This document shows, piece after piece, positions 7,643 through 16,164 of a stretch of DNA of 32,242 nucleotides (positions are counted from its first letter, which is position 1; each line of letters opens with the position of its first letter). The notes below the pieces were generated by a model. The model saw nothing but the letters and a program-made list of their open reading frames with translations, searched no databases and had not been told where the DNA came from. A program made the translations under genes and the position numbers. The DNA is taken from NCBI GenBank assembly GCA_947476215.1, contig CANJQI010000047.1, forward strand, positions 1-32,242. Direction: 5' to 3'. The stretch comes from Betaproteobacteria bacterium (GTDB taxonomy: Bacteria; Pseudomonadota; Gammaproteobacteria; Burkholderiales; SG8-41).

Positions 7643-9046
7643 CTACCGAATGAGGTCCCGCACATCGGCGAGTCTGCCGGTAACGGCGGCGGCGGCGGCC
7701 ATCGCCGGGCTCACCAGGTGCGTGCGACTGCCTTTGCCCTGCCGGCCCTGAAAATTTCGGTTAGACGTCGACGCGCAACGCTTGCCCGCCGGCACCGCGT
7801 CGCCATTCAACGATATGCACATCGAACAGCCCGCCTCCCCCCAGTAAAATCCGGCTTCCTTGAATATTCTGTCGAGCCCCTCGGATTCGGCCTGACGCTT
7901 GACGCCGGATGAGCCCGGCACCACCAATGACGATACGACCACCTTGCGTCCCTTGACGATTGCCGCCGCGTCGCGCAGGTCCTCGATGCGGCCGTTGGTG
8001 CAGGAGCCGATGAATACCTGATCAATCGCAATGTCGGTCATGCGCGTGCCGGGACGCAGCCCCATGTATTCGAGCGAGCGTTCCATGCCGGCGCGCCGTT
8101 GCGCATCCGGCTCTCCGGACGGATCCGGAACCACGTCCGTAATCGGCACGCCATCCTCCGGACTGTTGCCCCAGGTCACCATGGGCTGGATCTGGTCGCC
8201 ATCCAGCGTCACTTCCTTGTCCCACGGGGCGTCCCTGTCACTCGGCAAGGTCTTCCAGTACGCAAGTGCGGCGTCCCATTGCTCGCCGGCGCGCGGCGCG
8301 AACGGACGTCCCTGGACATACTCGAAGGTCTTGGCGTCGGGCGCCACGGTACCCGCCGGGCTGCCGGCTTCGATCGACATATTACATACCGTCATGCGCT
8401 CTTCCACCGACATGTCGCGGATAACCGATCCCGCATACTCGATCGAATGCTGGACGCCGCCATCCGTGCCGATCTCCGCGAGGATGGCAAGTATCACATC
8501 CTTGGACGCGACGCCGACGCCGCGTTTGCCTTCGACATTGATGCGCATCTGTTTGGGTTTGCGTTGCCATATCGTCTGCGTCGCGAGCGCATGATCCAGA
8601 TCGCCTCCTACGCCATACGCCAACGCACCGACCGCGCCCTGCGTGGCGGTATGGGAATCGATGCACAACATGATGATGCCCGGCTGTGCCAGGCCTTGCT
8701 CCGGCCCGACCAGATGCTGAATGCCGCGGCGCGGATCGCCGAGCCCGAAAAACGTGAATCCGCCCTCGCGAGCATTGCGCTCCAGCGTCAATATCAGATT
8801 GCGTCGTTCAACGTCGATAACATCCGCCAACGTCGTTCCGCGGCTCGACGTGTAGTGGTCCGCCACGCCGAACACCTGTTTGGGGCTCCGCACCTTGTAG
8901 CCTTCGAAGTGCAGCACGTCGAATTCATTGAACGAACTCTCGGCAAAAAGCAGCCAGTCCACGTAAAGCAGGGTCTGTCCGCTGTCGTCGGTCGTGATCG
9001 TATGTTCGTCCCAAATCTTGTCAAATATCGTGCGCGGCCGGGTCAT
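7643..9046 (-). CDS. leuC: 3-isopropylmalate dehydratase large subunit-like protein (LeuC family)
   Basis: A 467-residue aconitase-superfamily subunit, the normal LeuC length. The three iron-sulfur cysteines are present: C349 in IGSCTNGR, and C407 and C410 in GCSMC. The aconitase motif appears as [17 protein letters not shown], where typical LeuC has GDSHTSTHGAFGALAFG. The N-terminal substrate segment ([27 protein letters not shown]) also differs from the VHEVTSPQAF and DHN segments of biosynthetic LeuC. The end [14 protein letters not shown] and [19 protein letters not shown] segments are conserved. It sits between Bug genes, with no leuA or leuB nearby, so a catabolic or specialised hydratase role is plausible. 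The Shine-Dalgarno signal before the chosen ATG is weak. Confidence 0.88.
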   Translation of the reverse strand: MTRPRTIFDKIWDEHTITTDDSGQTLLYVDWLLFAESSFNEFDVLHFEGYKVRSPKQVFGVADHYTSSRGTTLADVIDVERRNLILTLERNAREGGFTFFGLGDPRRGIQHLVGPEQGLAQPGIIMLCIDSHTATQGAVGALAYGVGGDLDHALATQTIWQRKPKQMRINVEGKRGVGVASKDVILAILAEIGTDGGVQHSIEYAGSVIRDMSVEERMTVCNMSIEAGSPAGTVAPDAKTFEYVQGRPFAPRAGEQWDAALAYWKTLPSDRDAPWDKEVTLDGDQIQPMVTWGNSPEDGVPITDVVPDPSGEPDAQRRAGMERSLEYMGLRPGTRMTDIAIDQVFIGSCTNGRIEDLRDAAAIVKGRKVVVSSLVVPGSSGVKRQAESEGLDRIFKEAGFYWGEAGCSMCISLNGDAVPAGKRCASTSNRNFQGRQGKGSRTHLVSPAMAAAAAVTGRLADVRDLIR

Positions 9047-9112
9047 GTCTTGGCTTTCATAGGTTATCTGTGGAGAGTGTTTTTAACAATGAGGAACACG
9101 CGCCGTCCGTCG

Positions 9113-10087
9113 TCAATTGAGTCGTATGCCGGCGTCCCTGATTACTTTGTCCATACGGATCACTTCGGATTTTATCGCAGCGGCAAACTGATCGGGCGAA
9201 CTGCCGACCATTTCCACGCCGGTGTTGTGAAATCTCTCCTTAACCTCCGGTTGGTTGAGGAACCGTACCACTTCCTGACTCAGCCGCGCGATGACGGCCG
9301 CGGGCGTTCCGGCTTTGACAAACATCCCGTCGATGGAGCCTGCCTCGAACCCCGCCAGCCCCGAGGCAGCGACTGTCGTCATCCCCGGTAGCAAAGCAGA
9401 AGGCTCGAGACTGGTGGCCGCCAGCGCTCGCAACCTGCCGGATTTGATATGCGGCGTGATTGAAGTCGCCGTCGCAAAGGTAAGCTGTACTTCGCCGCCC
9501 ATCAGCGCGTTGATCTGCGGTCCGCTGCCCTTGTAATTGATACCGACAATATTGACGCCCGCCATCGACTTGAACAATTCGGCCGCAAGTTGCGCGGAAG
9601 TGCCGGGACCACCCGCTGAATAGTTAAGTTCGCCAGGTCTGGATTTGGCCAGCACTATCAGGTCCTTCACCGACTTGACCGGCAGCGACGGATGCACCGC
9701 GAGTATATTGGGGGCGCGGTTTATCATCGAAATCGGCGCAAAATCGCGCACCGCATCGAATGCTGACTTCTGCAGCAACGGCAATATCCACAGGCTGCTG
9801 CTGGCGAACAGCAATGTGTAACCATCGGACGGCGACGCCATGACGTCCTGCGCCATGATGATGGTATTCGCGCGGTTTTCGACCACGACGGGTTGTCCCA
9901 GAGGCGCGGCGATTCCCTGGCCGATGAGCCGGGACATGAAATCATTGCCGCCGCCGACGCCCGACGTGATAATTCGGATCGTCTTGATCGGGTATGCCGC
10001 GCCGGATGAGGCGGGCGCAGTCTGACCACAAGCCGCACCCGAAAACGTTAACGCCAGCATGAACGCTGCCAGATACCTGTTGCGCAT
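9113..10087 (-). CDS. Bug/TctC-family periplasmic solute-binding protein (4), GGGND subtype
   Basis: This 324-residue receptor starts with a signal peptide whose cleavage region contains a cysteine (SGAACGQT), though the lipobox is poor. The ligand loop is GVGGGNDF, with neither of the usual prolines and asparagine before the aspartate. Other landmarks are VVVENRAN, DAVRDFAPIS, VHPSLPVKSVKDL, PGELNYSAGG, AELFKSMAGVN and FLNQPEVKERF. It closely resembles the plus-strand receptor at 11343-12302 (shared GGGNDF, GPQINAL, EVVRFLNQ), so the two are probably duplicates. AAGGAGG is well placed before the ATG. It ends 67 bases from leuC on the same strand, so both could respond to the same substrate class. 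Confidence 0.93.
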   Translation of the reverse strand: MRNRYLAAFMLALTFSGAACGQTAPASSGAAYPIKTIRIITSGVGGGNDFMSRLIGQGIAAPLGQPVVVENRANTIIMAQDVMASPSDGYTLLFASSSLWILPLLQKSAFDAVRDFAPISMINRAPNILAVHPSLPVKSVKDLIVLAKSRPGELNYSAGGPGTSAQLAAELFKSMAGVNIVGINYKGSGPQINALMGGEVQLTFATATSITPHIKSGRLRALAATSLEPSALLPGMTTVAASGLAGFEAGSIDGMFVKAGTPAAVIARLSQEVVRFLNQPEVKERFHNTGVEMVGSSPDQFAAAIKSEVIRMDKVIRDAGIRLN

Positions 10088-10103
10088 GGGGCCTCCTTAC
10101 ACT

Positions 10104-10248
10104 AACAGTTTGTAGAAAATTGTCACAGTCGTAATCATTTCGTCATGCCGGTGAAAACCGGCATCCAGTAAGGTGTTGATACGATAGCCTCGCGCTCTTT
10201 GGACACCGGCCTGCGCCGGTGTGACGAATCGAATTTCAACAGACTGCT
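10104..10248. repeat. Nested palindromic intergenic element
   Basis: The outer arms are AACAGTTTGTAGAAAATT (10104-10121) and the near-complement AATTTCAACAGACTGCT (10232-10248). The inner arms are CGTCATGCCGGTGAAAACCG (10141-10160 and on to 10168) and GGACACCGGCCTGCGCCGGT (10201-10220 and on to 10229). Each inner arm is itself a small hairpin (CCGGTGAAAACCGG; CACCGGCCTGCGCCGGTG). The right outer arm runs into the TAG stop codon of the Bug gene at 10247. Sequences of this kind are dispersed in many proteobacterial genomes. It may work as a transcript terminator or 3'-end stabiliser. Confidence 0.7.
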
Positions 10249-11206
10249 AATCGGCGCGTATCCCCGCCGCCTGGATTACCTTGCCTAGTCTCGTCATTTC
10301 AGACTTCATGGTGGCCGTGAGCTGCTCGGGCGTGGTGCCCGCCGCCTCCACCCCGGAGGCCACCAGCTTTTCCTTGGCCTCGGGTCTGTTCAACACACGC
10401 ACCACCTCCTGATTCAATCGATTGATCACGGCAACCTGTGTTTTCGGTGGCGCGAACATCCCGACCATGGAGACCGCTTCATACCCCGGCAAGCCCGCCG
10501 CCGCCACTGTCGGCAAGTCCGGTAAAAGCACGGACGCGTGCGTGCTGCCGACAGCCAGAGCTCTCAACCGTCCGGACTTCGCGTGCGGCGCCACCGCGCC
10601 CGCATTCGGGAACATCAACTGTGCTTCGCCGCCTATCAAGGCGACCAACGCCGGACCGCCCCCCTTGTAGGGAACGTGCACGACTTTGATACCCGCGAGC
10701 ACCTTGAATAACTCCGCCGCGAGGTGCGCCGATCCGCCCACCCCGGCCGAGGAAAAGTTGAGCTCGCCGGGCCGCGCCTTGGCCAGCGCCACCAGTTCCT
10801 TGACCGTCTTGACCGGCAACGAAGGATGCACGACCAGAATATTCGGCGAGGTCGTCACCAGCGTGATCGGCGAAAAATCCCTTACCGGATCGTACGGCGT
10901 TTTCTGCATCAGCGGCGTCACCCAAAAACCGCTGCCTGTCGCCAATACGGTATAACCATCGGGCGCCGCTTTCGCGACTGTTTCCTGCGCCACGTTGTCG
11001 CCACGATTCTCGACCACAAATTGCTGGCCGAGGCTGATACTGAGTCCCTGTGCGACCAGGCGCGCCGCGAAATCCGTCCCGCCGGCGGCACCCGAGGCTA
11101 TCATGCGTACGGCCTTGGTTGGATATTCCTGAGCGCACAGCGTCCCCGAACCCAACATCAAAAACCCGATTGCCGCTGTTCGCAAACCGATCATTGACTT
11201 GTTCAC
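10247..11206 (-). CDS. Bug/TctC-family periplasmic solute-binding protein (5)
   Basis: A Bug receptor of about 319 residues. I place the start at a GTG (11206), because AAGGAGA lies just upstream; the next ATG four codons later is too far from that site, and an upstream ATG at 11266 would add a non-signal extension. The signal peptide ends near TLCAQ-EYP. Landmarks: AVRMIAS, loop GAAGGTDF, FVVENRGDN, YDPVRDFSPIT, VHPSLPVKTVKEL, LNFSSAGVGGSAHLAAELF, VPYKGGGPAL and RLRALAVGS. It diverges from the plus-strand Bug gene at 11343, with a 136-base shared upstream region. Its 3' end overlaps a palindromic element. Confidence 0.92.
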   Translation of the reverse strand: MNKSMIGLRTAAIGFLMLGSGTLCAQEYPTKAVRMIASGAAGGTDFAARLVAQGLSISLGQQFVVENRGDNVAQETVAKAAPDGYTVLATGSGFWVTPLMQKTPYDPVRDFSPITLVTTSPNILVVHPSLPVKTVKELVALAKARPGELNFSSAGVGGSAHLAAELFKVLAGIKVVHVPYKGGGPALVALIGGEAQLMFPNAGAVAPHAKSGRLRALAVGSTHASVLLPDLPTVAAAGLPGYEAVSMVGMFAPPKTQVAVINRLNQEVVRVLNRPEAKEKLVASGVEAAGTTPEQLTATMKSEMTRLGKVIQAAGIRAD

Positions 11207-11342
11207 AATATCTCCTTGATCGCGGATAGACCGAAAAACGCTTATCGTTGACGCCGCACCGAACATATGGACTAAGATATCCCATCATAGTTGAAAAATC
11301 AGCTGTCAGGGGACGCTGGGCCGCCAATTCCAAGGAGTAAGC
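11207..11342. promoter_or_regulatory. Divergent intergenic region between two Bug genes
   Basis: These 136 bases must hold the promoters for both flanking receptors. They include the Shine-Dalgarno sites AAGGAGA (complement, about 11211-11217) and CAAGGAG (about 11330-11336). The middle is locally A/T-richer than its surroundings (CATATGGACTAAGATATCCC). A TTGACG at 11248 with TAAGAT at 11273 is a possible promoter on the plus strand, but its 19-base spacing is long. No clear operator palindrome was found apart from the short GATATC. Confidence 0.4.
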
Positions 11343-12302
11343 ATGCAAAACAACCGTTTAAATAAGGCATTAGTACCAGCAATAATTATGTCAATGTTCG
11401 GCAGCAGCATGGTGTCAGCGCAGGCCTTTCCAACCCGCCCCGTGCGCATCATCACTTCCGCGGCCGGTGGCGGCAACGATTTTATTTCCCGCATCATCGC
11501 GCAGGGAATTTCCGGCCCGCTGGGGCAACAGGTGGTCGTTGAAAACTATCCCTCCATCATCGCAACCGAGAACGCGCTCAGGTCCAAGCCCGACGGCTAC
11601 ACGACGCTCGTGACCAGCAGCAACTTCTGGATCACCCCGCTGATACAGAAAACGCCCTACGAACCCCTCAAGGATTTCGCGACCATCACCATGATAGACA
11701 AGGCACCGACCATACTCGCCGTGCACCCATCCTTACCGGCGAAATCCGTCAAGGATCTCGTCGCAATCGCCCGATCGCGGCCGGGAGAACTGAATTACTC
11801 GTCCGGGGGTGTCGGCGTATCCGCACACCTTGCCGCGAAATTGTTCAAGTCCATGACAGGCACCAATATCGTGGGCATACGCTATAACGGTGGCGGACCG
11901 CAGATCAACGCCCTGCTAGCGGGTGAGGTGCAGATGACCTTCACAACCGTGACATCGTCGGCGGCTCATCTCAAGTCAGGAAGACTGCGGGCGCTGGCGG
12001 TTAGCAGCGCGGCGCCCTTCGTACTGCTTCCCGACCTGCCGACGGTGGCCGCAACGCTACCCGGCTTCGAAATACTTTCCGTCGACGGCATGCTCGTACC
12101 CGCCGGCACGCCGGCCGCCATCATCAACCGGCTGAATCAGGAAGTGGTACGATTCCTCAATCAGATTGACGTTAAGGAACGATTCCTGAAAACAGGCGTG
12201 GAAATTGTCGCCGATACGCCCGAGCAGTTTGCCGCAGCTATCAAGGCGGACATATCCTTGATGAGCAAAGTGGTCAAAGACGCCAATATCCGCGTCGATT
12301 AG
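11343..12302 (+). CDS. Bug/TctC-family periplasmic solute-binding protein (6), GGGND subtype
   Basis: This 319-residue protein has a signal peptide ending at MVSAQ-AFP. The ligand loop AAGGGNDF matches that of the minus-strand receptor at 9113-10087, and both share VENx, SRPGELNYSxGG, GPQINAL and a QEVVRFLNQ segment near the C-terminus, so they form a recent paralogue group. Unusually, the canonical NRGGxGG segment after VVVEN is replaced by YPSIIATEN; in the 9113 paralogue it is RANTIIMAQ. These residues line the binding cleft in known Bug structures, so an altered ligand is plausible. CAAGGAG precedes the ATG. A repeat fragment follows the stop. Confidence 0.93.
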   Translation: MQNNRLNKALVPAIIMSMFGSSMVSAQAFPTRPVRIITSAAGGGNDFISRIIAQGISGPLGQQVVVENYPSIIATENALRSKPDGYTTLVTSSNFWITPLIQKTPYEPLKDFATITMIDKAPTILAVHPSLPAKSVKDLVAIARSRPGELNYSSGGVGVSAHLAAKLFKSMTGTNIVGIRYNGGGPQINALLAGEVQMTFTTVTSSAAHLKSGRLRALAVSSAAPFVLLPDLPTVAATLPGFEILSVDGMLVPAGTPAAIINRLNQEVVRFLNQIDVKERFLKTGVEIVADTPEQFAAAIKADISLMSKVVKDANIRVD

Positions 12303-12307
12303 CCCAG

Positions 12308-12343
12308 GCGGCGGAAGGCGCTGCGCTTTTCCGCCCTACACGA
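12308..12343. repeat. REP-like hairpin after a Bug gene
   Basis: GGCGGAAGGCGCTGCGCTTTTCCGCC can fold into a stem with a short loop, and it lies directly behind the stop codon at 12302. The segment 12318-12343 matches 17194-17220 (GCGCTGCGCTT, TTCCG, CTACACGA), behind another Bug gene. It probably acts as a terminator-like or dispersed extragenic palindrome. Confidence 0.5.
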
Positions 12344-12573
12344 ATGCGCGCAAGCAACAAACTCGGGAGAATTGGCGCTGTGTAACAACGAGAAAGGGGT
12401 CAAACGCAAGGATCAGTCGATACAAGCTGACTCATGGGTTGGGCAAACCACAAAACGCATTCGTTGTATCCCGTCTGCCCTGCGACTACAATCCTCAAGT
12501 AGTAAAAGCCATGAATCTCCGCTGACATTCGGACTGATACGGGCATCCCAATGCTGACGATCGCAACAATAAT
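12344..12573. other. Intergenic region before the OCD-like cluster
   Basis: No convincing gene. A 61-codon frame at 12372-12557 starts without a ribosome site and has no recognisable family. The promoter of the downstream four-gene cluster presumably lies here, but I see no confident -35/-10 pair. Confidence 0.4.
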
Positions 12574-13623
12574 ATGACGCTACTGCTCTCGAACAACGAC
12601 GCGGAAGAGTTACTGACGATGCCGGACTGCATCGCGGCGCTCGAAAAAGCCTATGCCGAGCTGGCGCAGGGGATGTCGGTCAGCGCGGTCAACTCCGACG
12701 CCATTACGCCAACCAAAACGCCCGACGCCATCTATCAACTGAAGCTGATGGGCGGCGTCATACCCGGCCTGGGGGTGGGCGCGCTGCGCTTTAATTCGGA
12801 CGTCATTGCCTATCGCAACAAGCGCCAGGTGAAAATGGCGCTTGCGCCCGGAGCACGTTATACCGGCCTGGTCATATTGTTCAGCATAGATACCGGCGAA
12901 CCGCTGGCGATCATTCCCGACGGCGTTCTGCAGCGCATGCGCGTGGGCGCCGCCTCCGCCATCGGCGCCAAACACCTCGCGCGAGCAGACTCACGCACCG
13001 TAGGCCTCATAGGCGCGGGCTGGCAGGCGGGGGCTCAGGTCATGGCGATCACCGCGACACACAGGATAGCCACAGTACGCTGCTACAGCCCGACACGCGA
13101 CAAGCGTGTGGCGTTCTGCCGTGAAATGAGCGAACGCACCGGCGTTACGGTTCTTGCCGTGGACTCCGCGGAGGAAGCCGTGCGCGGTGCCGACATCGTT
13201 TTATGCGCCACCAATACCTCACAGCAGGTTTTCTTCGACCACTGGCTCGAGCCCGGGATGCACGTCGGCACCATACGCGGCGCCGAATTGAATGCGGCGG
13301 TGGTAAAGAAAGTCGATATCGTCGTCATTCATGACCGCAGTCTGCGCGGTGTGTCGGCGGTGTCCAAAAGCATAACCTTGCCGGAGGACCGCATTGCGAT
13401 CGCCGGCATGCCCGATATCGATCGCCTGCCCTCGCTCGCCGAACTGGTGGCAGGCATCACCCCGGGCCGCGCCCATGCCGGGCAAACCACGTGCTTTCTG
13501 AATTTGCGCGGCATCGGTCTGCAGTTTGCCGCGGTTGGCGATGCACTCTATCGCAAGGCGCTGGCGGCAGGACGTGGTCGCGAGTTACCGACCGACTGGT
13601 TTACCGAAGATGTAGTGCCGTGA
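12574..13623 (+). CDS. Ornithine cyclodeaminase / mu-crystallin family oxidoreductase
   Basis: A 349-residue NAD(P)-binding protein of the OCD/mu-crystallin superfamily. Characteristic pieces: a lysine in YQLKLMGG (K57, equivalent to the substrate lysine), RMRVGAASAIGAKHLAR (R123), and the Rossmann motif GLIGAGWQAGAQ (about residues 144-155). The segment that in true ornithine cyclodeaminases holds the catalytic aspartate (GAD) reads GTIRGAELNAAVV, so ornithine cyclisation is unlikely. Relatives act as imine or keto-acid reductases or opine-like dehydrogenases. It heads a compact plus-strand cluster with a hybrid kinase-like protein, an MFS transporter and a Bug receptor (gaps 18-44 bases), suggesting turnover of an imported amino-acid-like or keto-acid compound. 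No clear Shine-Dalgarno site precedes the ATG. Confidence 0.85.
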   Translation: MTLLLSNNDAEELLTMPDCIAALEKAYAELAQGMSVSAVNSDAITPTKTPDAIYQLKLMGGVIPGLGVGALRFNSDVIAYRNKRQVKMALAPGARYTGLVILFSIDTGEPLAIIPDGVLQRMRVGAASAIGAKHLARADSRTVGLIGAGWQAGAQVMAITATHRIATVRCYSPTRDKRVAFCREMSERTGVTVLAVDSAEEAVRGADIVLCATNTSQQVFFDHWLEPGMHVGTIRGAELNAAVVKKVDIVVIHDRSLRGVSAVSKSITLPEDRIAIAGMPDIDRLPSLAELVAGITPGRAHAGQTTCFLNLRGIGLQFAAVGDALYRKALAAGRGRELPTDWFTEDVVP

Positions 13624-13641
13624 CAGCCCAGCTCGCGGTTC

Positions 13642-14937
13642 ATGATCACCGTCGATCGCGCCCAGAATATGACTGACAACCCGATACAGCCCAAAGCAGC
13701 CGTCACCACCACGGACGGGAGCGCGGCCGTGTCGCTCGAAGACCAACTGCGCGAAGCGCAGACAGCGGCGACCATAGGCACGCTGGCCGCCGGCATCGCG
13801 CGGGAACTCAATAATTCAGTTGCCGCCATTCTCGGCAACGTTGAACTGGCACGCCAGGATGTCGGCAGTTATGCGCCGGCGCTGGAAAGCCTGAATGAAA
13901 TCCGCAAGGCCGGCGCGCGCGCGCACGCGCTGGCGCAACAGATGCTCTCGTTCAGCCGCAGACAACCGACCGAACTCAAACGAACACGGCTCGGTCCGTT
14001 CCTGGAAGATTCTCTGCATCTGCTGCGCGCCACGCTGCCGCCGCGGTTATCGCTTGAACTGCACTGCGCCGGCAATTTACCGCCGATACTTGCCGATGCT
14101 GCCCAGATTGAACAAATCGTTATTAACCTCACGGCCCACGCCATACAGCATATGCGTAGCGGCCGCGGACACATCGACGTACGTCTTGACACCGTGAACC
14201 TCGATTCTGAGTTGGCCGGCGCGCACGCCGCGTTGCGCGAACTGCACGCCCGGCAACCGGGACCCACGTTACGGCTTGCAATCAGCGACGATGGCCCCGC
14301 CATGGATACGATGACGCTTGCGGGCGTGTTCAAGCACGCCGTCACCGCCGCGCCCGTGGAGGAAAAAACCGGACTGGATTTATCGGAAGTCCAGGCTATG
14401 GTGCTGGCGCACAACGGCGTCATCGTCGCCGACAGCGGCGCTGACCACGGCACAACGTTCACGATCTACCTGCCCATAGCCAAGGCGGGCAGCGAACATG
14501 CGCCATATGATGCCACCGGCGCGCTTGCGCAGGGCAAAAGTGGCGACGGTGTGCATATACTCTACATCGATGATGACGATTCGCTGGTGTTTTTAGTCGA
14601 ACGATTTCTTGAACGACGCGGCTTTCGCATTAGTGGCTACGTCGACCAGCACGAGGCACTGAACGCGCTCAGCGCCGACCCCGCCGCGTTTGATCTGGCC
14701 GTCGTCGACTACAACATGCCTGGCAGTTCTGGCTTAGAGATTGCACGTGAAATACGTGCGATACGTTCCGATCTTCCCGTGGTGGTAGCTTCCGGCGCGA
14801 TCGACGACGTACTGCGCGCACAGGCGCAAGGCGCCGGAGTGCGGGAACTGATCTTCAAGGTCAGCGAAGTCGAAGACCTGTGCGCGGCTTTTGCGCGTCT
14901 CGCGCATACGCTGCGCATGCCCTCCAAATCCGGCTGA
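13642..14937 (+). CDS. Soluble hybrid histidine kinase-like protein with receiver domain, kinase residues degenerate
   Basis: This 431-residue protein has no membrane segment. Residues about 40-110 match a HisKA dimerisation helix (TIGTLAAGIARELNNSVAAILGN), but the phospho-accepting histidine is arginine (R54). Residues about 145-285 match an HATPase_c domain (AQIEQIVINLTAHAIQHM, ISDDGPAMD, GTTFTIYLP). The N-box asparagine is replaced (TAHA for VNA), the DxGxG box reads DDGPA, and the GLGL box reads GLDL. A receiver domain follows from about 301 with the acidic patch IDDDDSL, phospho-acceptor D356 in VVDYNMPG, and a lysine in IFKVSE. So the receiver looks intact while the kinase looks inactive. 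It sits between the OCD-like enzyme and the MFS gene. Start may instead be the ATG at 13669. Confidence 0.85.
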   Translation: MITVDRAQNMTDNPIQPKAAVTTTDGSAAVSLEDQLREAQTAATIGTLAAGIARELNNSVAAILGNVELARQDVGSYAPALESLNEIRKAGARAHALAQQMLSFSRRQPTELKRTRLGPFLEDSLHLLRATLPPRLSLELHCAGNLPPILADAAQIEQIVINLTAHAIQHMRSGRGHIDVRLDTVNLDSELAGAHAALRELHARQPGPTLRLAISDDGPAMDTMTLAGVFKHAVTAAPVEEKTGLDLSEVQAMVLAHNGVIVADSGADHGTTFTIYLPIAKAGSEHAPYDATGALAQGKSGDGVHILYIDDDDSLVFLVERFLERRGFRISGYVDQHEALNALSADPAAFDLAVVDYNMPGSSGLEIAREIRAIRSDLPVVVASGAIDDVLRAQAQGAGVRELIFKVSEVEDLCAAFARLAHTLRMPSKSG

Positions 14938-14971
14938 CCTGCCATCGGCCTGCTGCCCGGGACGGACATCC

Positions 14972-16120
14972 ATGACTGTCAATTTCATTTTCGCGCTGAA
15001 TGTAATTCAGTGCGCCGGCCTGTTTGCCAACAAGATCGTGCTGGCGCTGTTTGCGCTGGAGCTCGGCGCATCTCCGATTCTGGTGGGCATACTCACCGCC
15101 CTGTTCTCCACGGCAGCAGCGACGCTGGCGGTGCCAGTGGGCCGCCTGGTGGATCGTGTCGGCGGGCGCTGGCTGCTGGTAGTCGGATCAACCGGCGCGG
15201 GGCTCGGTCTGTTACTGCCGTATTTTATTCCCAGCATGCTCACGGTACTGCTCGCGGGCACCTTGGGCGGTCTGTCGCTGGTCTTCTACAACGTCACGAC
15301 GCAGAACCTGACCGGACTGCTCAGCACACCGGAAACACGCGCCCGCAACTTCAGCAACTACTCTCTCACCAATTCCGGAGGCTCGCTGCTCGGCCCGCTG
15401 ATCGGCGGCTTCCTGGTGGACCACGTCGGGCACACCCAATCCTGCCTGTTGCTTGCGCTGCTTGCATTCATGCCGCTGTTCATGCTGGCGGCACGCTGGA
15501 AAGCACTGCATTACAAGATCGATCCACCGCCCGAGGCCAAAACGGACAACATCCAAAAAGGCGGTACCCTCGCGCTCTTTCGCGATGTGCGCATACGCAA
15601 GACCATCGTTTCCGCCAGTTTCCTGAGTTCGGGACTCAATCTGTTCTCCGCCTATATGCCGGTATACGGCCACTCACTGGGCCTGTCGGCATCGGTGATC
15701 GGCATCATCGTGGCCATGAATGCCACCGCGGCGTTTGCCATCCGCGTGGTGCTGCCGCGCATGATTGCGTGGCTCAGCGCGGAGAAAGTCCTGGCATTGT
15801 CGTTTGTTTCCGGTGCGCTGTCCCTGCTGCTGATACCGATGTTTCATCATCCGCTGATACTGGGCCTGCTCGCGTTCATCTTCGGCCTGGGCATGGGCGC
15901 AGGGCAACCCATCGTCACCATGCTGATCTTCCAGTTCTCGCCGCCGGGACGATCGGGCGAGGCCATAGGACTCAAGATCACGACCAATCACCTCACCAAC
16001 GTCGTGAGCCCGATCGCGTTTGGCGCTATCGCGACCGCCATGGGTCTGTGGCCGATGTTTTGGATTAATGCCGTAATGATGGCGGCGGGCACCTATCTGG
16101 CATGGGAAAAAGATAATTAA
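14972..16120 (+). CDS. MFS transporter
   Basis: This hydrophobic protein of 382 residues, with about 10-12 predicted membrane helices, fits a major facilitator superfamily permease. After the second helix the loop GRLVDRVGGRWLL matches the conserved MFS GxLaDrxGrR motif. The second half begins after a cytoplasmic loop (residues about 185-210, PPPEAKTDNIQKGG). I chose the ATG at 14972 because the longer frame starting at 14891 overlaps the preceding gene and adds a non-membrane extension. It lies 34 bases after the hybrid kinase-like gene and 44 before a Bug gene. It may import or export the metabolite handled by the cluster; the substrate is unknown. Confidence 0.88.
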   Translation: MTVNFIFALNVIQCAGLFANKIVLALFALELGASPILVGILTALFSTAAATLAVPVGRLVDRVGGRWLLVVGSTGAGLGLLLPYFIPSMLTVLLAGTLGGLSLVFYNVTTQNLTGLLSTPETRARNFSNYSLTNSGGSLLGPLIGGFLVDHVGHTQSCLLLALLAFMPLFMLAARWKALHYKIDPPPEAKTDNIQKGGTLALFRDVRIRKTIVSASFLSSGLNLFSAYMPVYGHSLGLSASVIGIIVAMNATAAFAIRVVLPRMIAWLSAEKVLALSFVSGALSLLLIPMFHHPLILGLLAFIFGLGMGAGQPIVTMLIFQFSPPGRSGEAIGLKITTNHLTNVVSPIAFGAIATAMGLWPMFWINAVMMAAGTYLAWEKDN

Positions 16121-16164
16121 TAACAAATGGTTACGCTGCCTTTCCACGTAAACATGAGGATCAT

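Noticed and set aside
8099-9391. 430-codon plus-strand frame
   Set aside because: Antisense shadow of leuC and the adjacent Bug gene end; histidine/arginine-rich and unrelated to any family I know.
11248-11278. Promoter TTGACG / TAAGAT
   Set aside because: The 19-base spacing is too long for a confident call; mentioned only within the divergent region.
12372-12557. 61-codon plus-strand frame
   Set aside because: No ribosome site and no recognised family; kept as intergenic.
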